From the NCBI GenBank assembly GCA_001914235.1, contig MQUF01000001.1, forward strand, positions 62,001 through 126,000: a stretch of 64,000 nucleotides of DNA, written 5' to 3'. The position numbers and the translations under genes are program-made. Origin of the DNA: Desulfobulbaceae bacterium DB1. GTDB taxonomy: Bacteria; Desulfobacterota; Desulfobulbia; Desulfobulbales; SURF-16. Positions 9,228 to 16,283 of the stretch are shown piece after piece (within the stretch, counting starts at the first letter, position 1; every line of letters begins with the position of its first letter). A model generated the notes under the pieces. The model searched no databases and had not been told where the DNA came from. It saw nothing but the letters and a program-made list of their open reading frames with translations.

Positions 9228-9983
9228 ATGAAGATTGTCCGCTGCCGATTTGACCAAGACGTCCGTTACGGCCTGCTGGAAGGTGATGCAATCCGTCTGC
9301 TGCGGGGAACTCCCTATGAGGGTATTGAGCCGGACGGCCGGGTGGTCGGGAGCAGCGAGGTGAAGCTGCTCGCCCCCTGCGAGCCGTCAAAGATTGTGGC
9401 GGTGGGCATCAACTATGCGCCCCATGCCAGGGAGCTTGATTTCCAGATTCCGGCGGAGCCGCTCCTGTTTCTCAAGCCGTCCACCGCGGTGATCGGGCCG
9501 GATGAGGAAATCATTCTGCCGGCCATGAGCGCCCAGGTCGATTATGAAGGGGAGCTGGCGGTGGTCATCGGGCGGCGTACAAAAAATATCAGTGAAAGCG
9601 AGGCGTTGCGGTGCGTTCTCGGCTATACCTGTTGTAACGATGTCACGGCCCGCGATCTGCAGAAAAAGGATGTCCAGTTTACCCGTTCCAAGGGATTTGA
9701 TACCTTTGCCCCCCTTGGCCCCTGCATTGAAACGGAACTGAACCCGGGTGACGTTGTGATCCGCAGTTTTGTCAACAGCGAGAAGCGGCAGGAGGCCAAC
9801 ACCTCCTCCATGATCCGCTCGGTGGCGGAACTCATCAGTTTTATTTCCAGGGTGATGACCCTGCTGCCCGGCGATGTCATCGCCACCGGCACCCCGGCCG
9901 GCGTGGGCCGCCTGCGGAACGGCGACCGGGTAAGCGTCGCGGTCGAGGCCATCGGCATTCTGTCCAATCCGGTGCGGGGGTAG
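9228..9983 (+). CDS. Fumarylacetoacetate hydrolase (FAH) family protein
   Basis: A 251-residue member of the FAH superfamily (YcgM/HpcE-like acylpyruvate hydrolase or decarboxylase). After a short N-terminal domain comes FLKPSTAVIG near residue 84, DYEGELAVVIGR near 105 with the metal-binding Glu residues, GYTCCNDVTARDLQ near 133, and GDVIATGTPAGVG near 218. The physiological substrate cannot be read from sequence; hydrolysis of acylpyruvates or oxaloacetate is typical for this clade. The ATG at 9228 gives the canonical MKIVR N-terminus. An upstream GTG at 9183 is unlikely. Confidence 0.88.
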   Translation: MKIVRCRFDQDVRYGLLEGDAIRLLRGTPYEGIEPDGRVVGSSEVKLLAPCEPSKIVAVGINYAPHARELDFQIPAEPLLFLKPSTAVIGPDEEIILPAMSAQVDYEGELAVVIGRRTKNISESEALRCVLGYTCCNDVTARDLQKKDVQFTRSKGFDTFAPLGPCIETELNPGDVVIRSFVNSEKRQEANTSSMIRSVAELISFISRVMTLLPGDVIATGTPAGVGRLRNGDRVSVAVEAIGILSNPVRG

Positions 9984-9986
9984 GCG

Positions 9987-10478
9987 TTGGCACGGGCCGT
10001 CATAGGTCTTGGCTCAAATCTTGGAGACGGCCGGGAAAATCTTCTGGCCGCCTGGAAGATGCTTGGGGCAAAAGGGGGCAGATCCATTGCACTTTCTTCC
10101 CCTTTTCTCACCGAGCCGGTGGAGATGGAAAGTAATTTTTTCTTTACCAATGCGGTGGGAGTGCTGGAGACTACCCTCCCGCCCCTGCAACTGCTTGCCG
10201 TGATGCATGCCGTTGAGGCTGAGTTTGGCCGGGACCGAGCCAAGGGCAAGGACAGGACGGTTGATCTGGACCTGCTTTTTTATGATGAGCTGGTGCTGGA
10301 GACGGATGAGCTGGTCCTGCCCCATCCGCGCATCGCCGCCCGCCGCTTTGTTCTGGCTCCTCTTGCCGAGATCGCGCCGGACTTAATTCATCCGCTGCTG
10401 AGGCGGACAACGGCGGCCATGCTGCGTGAACTTGACGATGCCGGCGGGGTGACGCCGATGGAGTGGCAAAGGAAATGA
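9987..10478 (+). CDS. folK: 2-amino-4-hydroxy-6-hydroxymethyldihydropteridine pyrophosphokinase
   Basis: Transfers pyrophosphate from ATP to the pterin in folate synthesis. 163 residues, normal length. GLGSNLGD near residue 7 and DRAKGKDRTVDLDLLFYDE near 82-100 are the family signatures; the latter binds Mg-ATP. LPHPRIAARRFVLAPLAEIAP follows. The gene appears to use a TTG start at 9987, three nt after the previous stop, with GGGGGT upstream. Its end overlaps the next gene by 4 nt. Confidence 0.93.
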   Translation: MARAVIGLGSNLGDGRENLLAAWKMLGAKGGRSIALSSPFLTEPVEMESNFFFTNAVGVLETTLPPLQLLAVMHAVEAEFGRDRAKGKDRTVDLDLLFYDELVLETDELVLPHPRIAARRFVLAPLAEIAPDLIHPLLRRTTAAMLRELDDAGGVTPMEWQRK

Positions 10479-10741
10479 GCCCTGTCCGCATCATAATACT
10501 GGCGATTCTGGCATATATTCTCTATCGATTGCTCTTCGGCGCCAAAAAACAGAAGCCGCAAGTCCCGCCGGACCACGGCAAATCAGCGCCCACCGAGGAT
10601 GTCCTGGTCGAGGATCCGGTCTGTCATACCTATGTGCCCAGCAAGCAGGCAATCCGCGCCGTCAAAAACGGCAAACAATATTATTTCTGCAGTGAGAAGT
10701 GCTGCCAAACATTTTTAGAGGATAAAGGAGAAAGGCAATGA
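10475..10741 (+). CDS. Small membrane protein with YHS/TRASH-like metal-binding tail
   Basis: 88 residues. One N-terminal membrane segment (about residues 5-22) is followed by a short linker and a YHS-like motif: DPVCHTYVP near 50 and [12 protein letters not shown] near 70. Cys residues in this pattern usually bind a metal ion. It starts in an ATGA overlap with folK and ends in an ATGA overlap with the transaldolase gene, so the three genes are probably co-translated. Function unknown; a metal sensor or chaperone at the membrane is a guess. Confidence 0.8.
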   Translation: MSPVRIIILAILAYILYRLLFGAKKQKPQVPPDHGKSAPTEDVLVEDPVCHTYVPSKQAIRAVKNGKQYYFCSEKCCQTFLEDKGERQ

Positions 10742-11382
10742 AATTTTTTATTGATACCGCCAATATTGATGAGATTCGCAAAGGCGTGGACATGGGAATG
10801 GTCGACGGCGTTACCACCAATCCATCGCTTATCGCCAAAGAAAAAAAACCGTTCGAAGCCATTCTCAAGGAAATCTGTGAAACCGTGGACGGGCCGATCA
10901 GCGCCGAGGTGATCAGTCTCGATGCCGAAGGAATGCTGGAGGAAGGCAGAAAGCTTGCCGCCCTCCACGCCAATATCGTCATCAAGGTGCCGATGATAAC
11001 CGAGGGGCTCAAGGCGGTGAAACGCTTTACCGGTGAGGGGATCAAGACCAACGTTACCCTGGTTTTCTCCGCTACCCAAGCACTGCTTGCCGCCAAGGCC
11101 GGCGCTACCTTTGTCAGTCCCTTTGTCGGACGGCTTGATGATATTTCCCTTACCGGCATGGATCTGGTCAGTGATATCATGACCATCTACGACAACTACG
11201 GCTACCAGACCGAGGTCATTGTCGCCAGTGTCCGCAATCCCGTGCATGTGCTTGACGCCGCTTTGATCGGCGCGGATATTGCTACCATTCCCTACAGTGT
11301 GATTGCCCAGCTGGCCAAACATCCGTTAACCGATATCGGCATGGAAAAATTTCTGGCTGACTGGAAAAAAAGAAAAAAGTAA
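10738..11382 (+). CDS. tal: Transaldolase, small (MipB/TalC-like) type
   Basis: 214 residues, the size of the short transaldolase/fructose-6-phosphate aldolase family. [11 protein letters not shown] at the N-terminus, [12 protein letters not shown] near residue 27 and the Schiff-base lysine in IVIKVPMI near 83-90 are diagnostic. It acts in the non-oxidative pentose phosphate pathway, although members of this family can be F6P aldolases instead. It starts in a 4-nt overlap with the preceding small membrane protein, and AAAGGAGAAAGG serves as ribosome binding site. Confidence 0.93.
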   Translation: MKFFIDTANIDEIRKGVDMGMVDGVTTNPSLIAKEKKPFEAILKEICETVDGPISAEVISLDAEGMLEEGRKLAALHANIVIKVPMITEGLKAVKRFTGEGIKTNVTLVFSATQALLAAKAGATFVSPFVGRLDDISLTGMDLVSDIMTIYDNYGYQTEVIVASVRNPVHVLDAALIGADIATIPYSVIAQLAKHPLTDIGMEKFLADWKKRKK

Positions 11383-11502
11383 GCTGACGTCCGCATTTTC
11401 TGCAAGTATAATAGGGAAGTGCCTCGTTGCAGCGAAACTTCCGGTTCGTGCGGACAGCAATGCATTTGCTTCGATGGTTTTATAACCCTTTGAAATTGCG
11501 AG

Positions 11503-12117
11503 ATGGGAACAAATCTTCTGAAGGCATGCCTCATAGCTCTGTTGATCGTGTCGGCCATGGCCGCTGGTGCCCATGCGGAAATGTATTCCTTTGTCGACGC
11601 GAAGGGAGTGCGCCATTTCTCCAATGTCCCCAATGACCGCCGTTATGCAAAGGTGGAGTGGGTCAAATCCCGGGAAATGCGCATGCCCACGCCGCGATAT
11701 GTTGACCCGCAAGCGTTTGAAGGGTATTTGCGGGAAGTCGGTGAACATTATCGCCTTGATCCCATGCTGATCAAGGCGGTCATCAAGGCGGAATCAAATT
11801 TTGACTGTCTGGCTGTTTCGCCGAAAGGTGCCCAGGGATTGATGCAGCTCATGCCCGGCACGGCGAGGGACATGCGGGTCTTTGACTCCTTTGATCCCCG
11901 GCAGAATATCCGGGGCGGCGCTCGTTATCTGCGAAAAATGCTGAATCTTTTTGAAGAGGATATCGCCCTTGCCCTGGCTGCGTACAATGCCGGCCCGGAA
12001 GCGGTAAAAAACTACGGCGCCGTTCCCGATTACCCGGAGACAACCGCCTATGTGGAAAGAGTTTTGCGCCACTATAAACGTTATCAGACCGTTGCCGCCT
12101 TCAGCAGAGGCGGTTGA
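11503..12117 (+). CDS. Lytic transglycosylase with SLT domain
   Basis: 204 residues with a Sec signal peptide (cleavage near AHAEM, residue 26), a DUF4124-like YSFVDAKGVRHFSNVP segment, then an SLT domain. Catalytic Glu lies in IKAVIKAESNFD near residue 91; GAQGLMQLMPGTA near 107 and ALAAYNAGPEAV near 160 complete the fold. It cleaves peptidoglycan glycan strands in the periplasm. 120 nt separate it from tal, so it may have its own promoter. MltC/Slt35-like but short. Confidence 0.92.
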   Translation: MGTNLLKACLIALLIVSAMAAGAHAEMYSFVDAKGVRHFSNVPNDRRYAKVEWVKSREMRMPTPRYVDPQAFEGYLREVGEHYRLDPMLIKAVIKAESNFDCLAVSPKGAQGLMQLMPGTARDMRVFDSFDPRQNIRGGARYLRKMLNLFEEDIALALAAYNAGPEAVKNYGAVPDYPETTAYVERVLRHYKRYQTVAAFSRGG

Positions 12118-12138
12118 AGCGGACAGGTGTAAAAGTCA

Positions 12139-12696
12139 TTGAGCCAGATTGCCTACGTGCCAAACATCCTGACGGGCTACAGATTTCTCGTCGCGCCGCT
12201 TCTCCTCTTTTTTCTTTATCCGGGTGCGGGCAAAGTGGTGAGCCTGGTGGGTTTTGCCCTCTACCTTTCCGCCGCCCTCACCGACCTGGCCGATGGCTAT
12301 ATCGCCCGGAAATATCAGGTGGAGTCGGTGCTGGGGAAACTGATGGATCCCCTGGCCGACAAGGTTCTGGTGCTGGCGGTGCTTATCATGCTGATTCCCC
12401 TGGGCAGAATGCCGGCCTGGGTCGCTTTTCTTATTCTTTCCCGTGAGATGATCGTTACCGGTCTGCGCGGCATTGCCGCTTCATCCGGCCTGGTTATTGC
12501 GGCAAGCAAACTCGGCAAATGGAAAAGCCTGGTGCAGCTCATTGCCCTGGGAACCCTGGTTTTCCCCATGGGGGTACTGCCCCTTCCTTTTCTGCACCAG
12601 CTTGGCCTGGTGCTCCTCTATATCGCCCTGTTCCTGACCATCTGGTCGGGAGTCGATTATTTCTACCGTTTTCAGAAGGTTTATCTGAACACCTGA
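12139..12696 (+). CDS. pgsA: CDP-diacylglycerol-glycerol-3-phosphate 3-phosphatidyltransferase
   Basis: Inner-membrane enzyme that makes phosphatidylglycerophosphate. 185 residues with several membrane segments. The CDP-alcohol phosphotransferase motif D-x2-DG-x2-AR-x8-G-x3-D-x3-D is visible as DLADGYIARK followed by LGKLMDPLADK (residues about 53-77). The frame opens at a TTG (12139, SQIAYVPNILT) 22 nt after the previous stop, and no ATG fits. This family can also make other phospholipids, but PgsA is the usual form at this size. Confidence 0.9.
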   Translation: MSQIAYVPNILTGYRFLVAPLLLFFLYPGAGKVVSLVGFALYLSAALTDLADGYIARKYQVESVLGKLMDPLADKVLVLAVLIMLIPLGRMPAWVAFLILSREMIVTGLRGIAASSGLVIAASKLGKWKSLVQLIALGTLVFPMGVLPLPFLHQLGLVLLYIALFLTIWSGVDYFYRFQKVYLNT

Positions 12697-12778
12697 AATT
12701 CCATCAGCAAAGAACCATTTTTTTCCTTCTCACTTGTCACTGAATTTTTCGCCCCTGTCTTTTTCGCGCTATTTTCCT

Positions 12779-12887
12779 ATAGCTGATAACGGCATGATCA
12801 ATATTACCAATTTGACTTCCCTCTGGGATCAGCTATCTTTGGTGCTGATAATTGTTCATGGAATCAGCCGCCCTGAAGGACGGCTGA
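12779..12887. promoter_or_regulatory. Structured leader upstream of the dehydratase-like operon
   Basis: Two inverted repeats occur in the 231-nt gap. ATAGCTGAT (12779-12787) pairs with ATCAGCTAT (12828-12836), and TCAGCCGCCC pairs with GGACGGCTGA (12864-12873 and 12878-12887) around a TGAA loop with one mismatch. They lie 40-150 nt before the start at 12928. They could form a regulatory leader RNA, but no known riboswitch consensus was recognised and there is no clear T-run. Confidence 0.35.
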
Positions 12888-12927
12888 GACGCATCAGACA
12901 AAGGTTTTTGTGGGAGGGAAGCAAACG

Positions 12928-14217
12928 ATGGTGGAATTTGAGGTCAAGGCCTATCCCGAGTTGTGGCAAGAATTGGATATGGATGTGGAGCGGTTCGACA
13001 AGGCGCGGCAGATGCTGGGCAACGCCTATGCCGCCATGTACCTGTCCCAGCGGAACAGGCCGGGAAAAATGGCCTATTTCGACACCATGATCGCCGAAAT
13101 TCACGGTGGCCGGGTGCAGGAACTGGTGGACGCCAAAAAAGAGGGCAGGCCGGTGGTCGGCACCTTCTGCGTCTATATTCCCGAAGAGGTGGTGGTGGCG
13201 GCAAACGGCATCTGTGTCGGCCTCTGCGGCGGCTCGCAAGGCTCGATTCCGGATGCGGAAAAAATCCTGCCGCGCAATATCTGCCCCATGGTTAAATCCG
13301 CCTTTGGATTCAAAGCGGGCAGGATCTGCCCCTATTTCCAGGCGGTGGATTTCGTCTACGGCGAAACCACCTGTGATGCCAAGAAGAAAACCTGGGAGAT
13401 CCTTGACCGGCTGGTGCCCACCTATGTCATGGAGATCCCGCAGATGAAAAACAAGCGGGACAAGGCCCTCTGGCTGGAGGAGGTGAAGGATTTCAAGGCC
13501 AAGGTGGAAGAGGTCAGCGGCAAAAAGATCAGCGAGGATGACCTGGCCCGGGCCATTAAGGTGATCAACGGCAAACGGCTCGCCCTGCAGCGCCTGACCC
13601 GCCTGCGCAGCCATAATCCGGCGCCCATCAGCGGCAAGGACGCCCTGCTCATCGAACAGATCGCCTTTTATGACGAACCGGTCCGTTTCGCCGAAAAAGT
13701 CAATGAGCTCTGCGACGAACTGGACGACCGGGTGAAAAGCGGCCACGGCGTGCTCCCCGCCGATGCCCCTCGCGTCATGGTCTCCGGCACGCCCATGGCG
13801 CTGCCGAACTGGAAGCTGCATCATATCGTCGAGTCGGCGGAAGCCGTCATCGTCAATGAGGAGAGCTGCATCGGCACCCGCTACTTCAAGGATCTCATCG
13901 ACGAAGACCGGAAAAGCATGGCCGAGCAGCTCGACGTGCTGACCGACCGCTACATGCGGATCGACTGCTCCTGCTTCACCCCGAACAACGAACGCATCGA
14001 CCAGGTAATCAAGGAATACCGGCAGTCCGGGGCCCAGGGCATTATTCACTACTCCCTGCAGTTCTGCCATACCTACAATATCGAGGAAATACGGATCAAG
14101 GAGGCCTGTCAGCAGGAGGGCATTCCCTATCTTTCCATTGAAACCGATTATTCCCCGGAAGATGTCGGCCAGCTGCAGACCAGGGTCGAGGCCTTTCTCG
14201 AGCAGATAAGGGGGTAG
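12928..14217 (+). CDS. 2-hydroxyacyl-CoA dehydratase D-component-like protein (possible double-cubane cluster protein)
   Basis: A 429-residue protein of the HgdB/FldB/BcrB superfamily. Cys residues that could ligate an Fe-S cluster are in GTFCVYIPEEVV near 83, GICVGLCGG near 97, NICPMVKSAFGFK near 120, TTCDAKKKTWE near 150 and in the C-terminal half (SCIGTRYF, IDCSCFTP, QFCHTYN). A single gene followed directly by one activator ATPase resembles the DCCP/DCCP-R pairs, which do low-potential reductions, rather than a two-subunit dehydratase. The substrate cannot be assigned. GGGAGG sits 10 nt before the ATG at 12928. Confidence 0.8.
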   Translation: MVEFEVKAYPELWQELDMDVERFDKARQMLGNAYAAMYLSQRNRPGKMAYFDTMIAEIHGGRVQELVDAKKEGRPVVGTFCVYIPEEVVVAANGICVGLCGGSQGSIPDAEKILPRNICPMVKSAFGFKAGRICPYFQAVDFVYGETTCDAKKKTWEILDRLVPTYVMEIPQMKNKRDKALWLEEVKDFKAKVEEVSGKKISEDDLARAIKVINGKRLALQRLTRLRSHNPAPISGKDALLIEQIAFYDEPVRFAEKVNELCDELDDRVKSGHGVLPADAPRVMVSGTPMALPNWKLHHIVESAEAVIVNEESCIGTRYFKDLIDEDRKSMAEQLDVLTDRYMRIDCSCFTPNNERIDQVIKEYRQSGAQGIIHYSLQFCHTYNIEEIRIKEACQQEGIPYLSIETDYSPEDVGQLQTRVEAFLEQIRG

Positions 14218-14220
14218 GGG

Positions 14221-14967
14221 ATGTACGTCGGCATTGATCTGGGGTCGCGGACGGTGAAAATCGCCGCGTGGCAGGATGGTGAACTGATCGGCCATCAGAT
14301 CCGGGAAAGCAGCTTCGACCCCCACAAGCAGTCCCTGGAGATGCTCGCCGGCTTTGATCCGGTACGGGTGGTGGCCACCGGCTACGGTCGCCACCTGGCC
14401 CACAAGCATTTTGCCCATGAAATGATCACTGAAATCAAGGCCCACGCCCTGGGCGCCCGCCACTATTTTCCTGATTGCCGGACCATTGTCGATATCGGCG
14501 GTCAGGATTCCAAGGTGATTTCGCTCGATGAAGCGGGACGGGTCACCAATTTCCAGATGAATGACAAGTGCGCGGCCGGCACCGGGCGATTTCTGGAAAT
14601 CATGGCCGCCACCCTGGGCTATAGCCTGGATGAATTCGGCCCGGCCGCCCTCGGCTCAGCGGCGGAGGCGTCGATTAACTCCATGTGCACGGTTTTTGCC
14701 GAATCGGAGGTGATCTCCATGAAAAACCGGGGGGTGCCGCCGCAGGATATCGCCATGGCTGTGCATCTCTCGGTGGTCAGCCGGCTGGTCGGCATGTTGA
14801 ACAGGGTCGGTTACGGCGAATGCATAGTCTTTTCCGGTGGTGTTGCCCGGAATCCGTGCATGGTGAAGATGCTGGCCATGAAACTTGACGGGGTCAGGGT
14901 CGTGTCGCCCGCGCACCCGGACATTGTCGGCGCACTCGGCGCGGCAATTCAGGCGGGGCGAAATTGA
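14221..14967 (+). CDS. BadF/BadG/BcrA/HgdC-type activator ATPase
   Basis: 248 residues with the ASKHA ATPase fold. Phosphate-1 loop GIDLGSRTVK near residue 4, DIGGQDSKVI near 91, the Fe-S cysteines in NDKCAAGTGRF near 115 and in SMCTVFAESE near 155, and GGVARNP near 203. Such proteins form a dimer bridged by one [4Fe-4S] cluster and use ATP to push an electron into the partner dehydratase-like protein. The gene lies 3 nt after its likely partner with GGGGG spacing, so the two are surely co-expressed. Confidence 0.9.
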   Translation: MYVGIDLGSRTVKIAAWQDGELIGHQIRESSFDPHKQSLEMLAGFDPVRVVATGYGRHLAHKHFAHEMITEIKAHALGARHYFPDCRTIVDIGGQDSKVISLDEAGRVTNFQMNDKCAAGTGRFLEIMAATLGYSLDEFGPAALGSAAEASINSMCTVFAESEVISMKNRGVPPQDIAMAVHLSVVSRLVGMLNRVGYGECIVFSGGVARNPCMVKMLAMKLDGVRVVSPAHPDIVGALGAAIQAGRN

Positions 14968-14968
14968 A

Positions 14969-15460
14969 ATGCGTCTTTACCGGACCCCTCTTTTTACCAA
15001 GGGGCTGCAGCAGCTTGAAAAAAGCGATAAAAAGGGCGCGCTTGCCGCTGCCCGGGCGGAGGAGATCATCCGCCACCTGACAACCCGGGGCGTGACCTCG
15101 CTTGAGCTGAAAATCAAGCTCACCAAGCATGGCGAGCTGCGGATGCGAAATTGTTGCAAGTTTGATCTGGGCAGCGGCTACCGGTTGATCTGCCTGAAAC
15201 GGCAGGACTGTTTTTTTCTGCTGTATATCGGCAGCCATGATGAATGCGATCGCTGGTTGAACAACAAGCGGAGCAGCAGGCTTGAGGTTGACCCGGCCGA
15301 TTTTGTCTTTGCCCCGCCCCTCCCGCAAGCGGATGATGCTGTTTGGCTGGATGATGAGCAGGAAAGCGGCAAGGATATCGACGAATATGAACAGCAGCTG
15401 GCCGCCCGACTGGATGAAAAAACCCTGCGCCAGGTCTTTCGCGGCATTTGCCGGACCTGA
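14969..15460 (+). CDS. Uncharacterised protein with RelE-like N-terminal half
   Basis: 163 residues, not recognised as a named family. The first 100 residues resemble the RelE/HigB fold: a helix with TPLFTKGLQQL, then beta-strands ending GSGYRLICLKRQDCFFLLYIGSHDECDRWL. The second half is acidic (DDEQESGKDIDEYEQQ) and helical. The start at 14969 follows the previous stop by 1 nt. No antitoxin gene is adjacent, so a classic toxin-antitoxin role is doubtful, and a regulatory partner of the upstream pair is equally possible. Confidence 0.6.
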   Translation: MRLYRTPLFTKGLQQLEKSDKKGALAAARAEEIIRHLTTRGVTSLELKIKLTKHGELRMRNCCKFDLGSGYRLICLKRQDCFFLLYIGSHDECDRWLNNKRSSRLEVDPADFVFAPPLPQADDAVWLDDEQESGKDIDEYEQQLAARLDEKTLRQVFRGICRT

Positions 15461-15547
15461 TCTTCTTTTTCAGGACCGCAAAAACTCTTGAAAAAGAAGG
15501 GGAAGTAGGATATTAGTTGGTGCGGTTCCACTGAAAATCATGCACAT

Positions 15548-15634
15548 GCCGGAGTGGTGAAACTGGTAGACGCACGGGACTCAAAATCCCGCGGGCGCAA
15601 GCCCATGTCGGTTCGATTCCGACCTCCGGCACCA
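15548..15634 (+). tRNA. tRNA-Leu (CAA), CCA end encoded
   Basis: Class II tRNA of 87 nt including CCA. Acceptor arms GCCGGAG and CTCCGGC pair fully. The anticodon stem CGGGA/TCCCG encloses loop CTCAAAA with anticodon CAA (reads UUG). A long variable arm and the T-arm GGTTCGATTCC are present. It stands alone and is followed by a strong terminator and then an integrase remnant. Confidence 0.96.
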
Positions 15635-15640
15635 ATATAA

Positions 15641-15675
15641 AGGGGTTGCAGCGCGATTGCTGTAACCCCTTTTTC
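15641..15675 (+). terminator. Intrinsic terminator after tRNA-Leu
   Basis: AGGGGTTGCAGC (15641-15652) pairs with GCTGTAACCCCT (15659-15670), a 12-bp stem with one G-U pair and a 6-nt loop, followed by a run of T. It lies 7 nt after the tRNA CCA. Confidence 0.9.
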
Positions 15676-15681
15676 TTTGTT

Positions 15682-15837
15682 TTTTTGCCTGTGTAATTCC
15701 GGTGTAATTACGTCAAGAAAATGATTTCCCTTTCGCCTTGTTAGCCTGCGGTTTTCCAACACATCCATAGCCGCTTGAATATGCTCCCCGTTCTGGCGGC
15801 TATAGCGCGCCACCATTTGCGGGGTTTTGTGGCCGGA
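15682..15837 (-). pseudogene. Tyrosine recombinase (integrase) C-terminal remnant
   Basis: On the minus strand a short open frame reads SGHKTPQMVARYSRQNGEH and then QAAMDVLENRR, the typical end of a phage-type integrase, including the conserved His (GHKTPQM) and catalytic Tyr (ARYSR). A TGA at 15838-15840 cuts the frame just upstream, and no other integrase sequence is seen beyond it, so only about 50 codons survive. The frame stays open downstream into the tRNA-Leu terminator region. It lies next to the tRNA 3' end, a classic island boundary, immediately before the restriction operon. Confidence 0.75.
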
Positions 15838-16080
15838 TCATGGTATTGCCGATGCGCTATTGAAAAGGTTGAACAAACCCGGAGTCAATATCTGACAAAG
15901 GCTGCCCCATGGGCTTGTCTTCTCCTGCCTGTCATGCCGTCAATATTTCCCCTTTGTGGAGGCTCAAACTTGATTCCCCCTCTGTTGATGTTCTCCTGCG
16001 AGGAACCGGCATCAAATCCCTTGACCGGTGCGGCTATTAACTGCTAAGAACGGATATTATCAATCACTCTTGCGGGGCCT

Positions 16081-16278
16081 ATGATGACTGAAAAGCAGGA
16101 CAATGTGCTCACCATCGAAGAGTTGGCCGTCTATCTGAAAATCTCCAAATCTACCCTTTATAAACTGGCCCAGAAGGGGGAAGTTCCCGGTCAGAAGGTG
16201 GGCAAGCACTGGCGGTTCAGGCGGGATATTATCGACCAGTGGCTGGCGGACAGCCAACAAGCAACCAAGAGGAAATAA
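16081..16278 (+). CDS. Excisionase-family helix-turn-helix protein
   Basis: 65 residues with a MerR/Xis-type DNA-binding helix-turn-helix: LTIEELAVYLKISKSTLYKLAQKG then VGKHWRFRRDIIDQWL. The protein is little more than this domain. It precedes hsdM by 5 nt, a common arrangement for type I systems, where it probably regulates the operon. Start is one of two adjacent ATGs (16081 or 16084). Confidence 0.85.
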   Translation: MMTEKQDNVLTIEELAVYLKISKSTLYKLAQKGEVPGQKVGKHWRFRRDIIDQWLADSQQATKRK

Positions 16279-16283
16279 GACCA

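Noticed and set aside
12779-12887. Known riboswitch class in the leader
   Set aside because: Neither the Moco, SAM, TPP, cobalamin nor YkkC-like conserved cores were recognised.
12856-14463. Minus-strand 535-codon frame
   Set aside because: Antisense of the dehydratase-like gene; no motif and no ribosome site.
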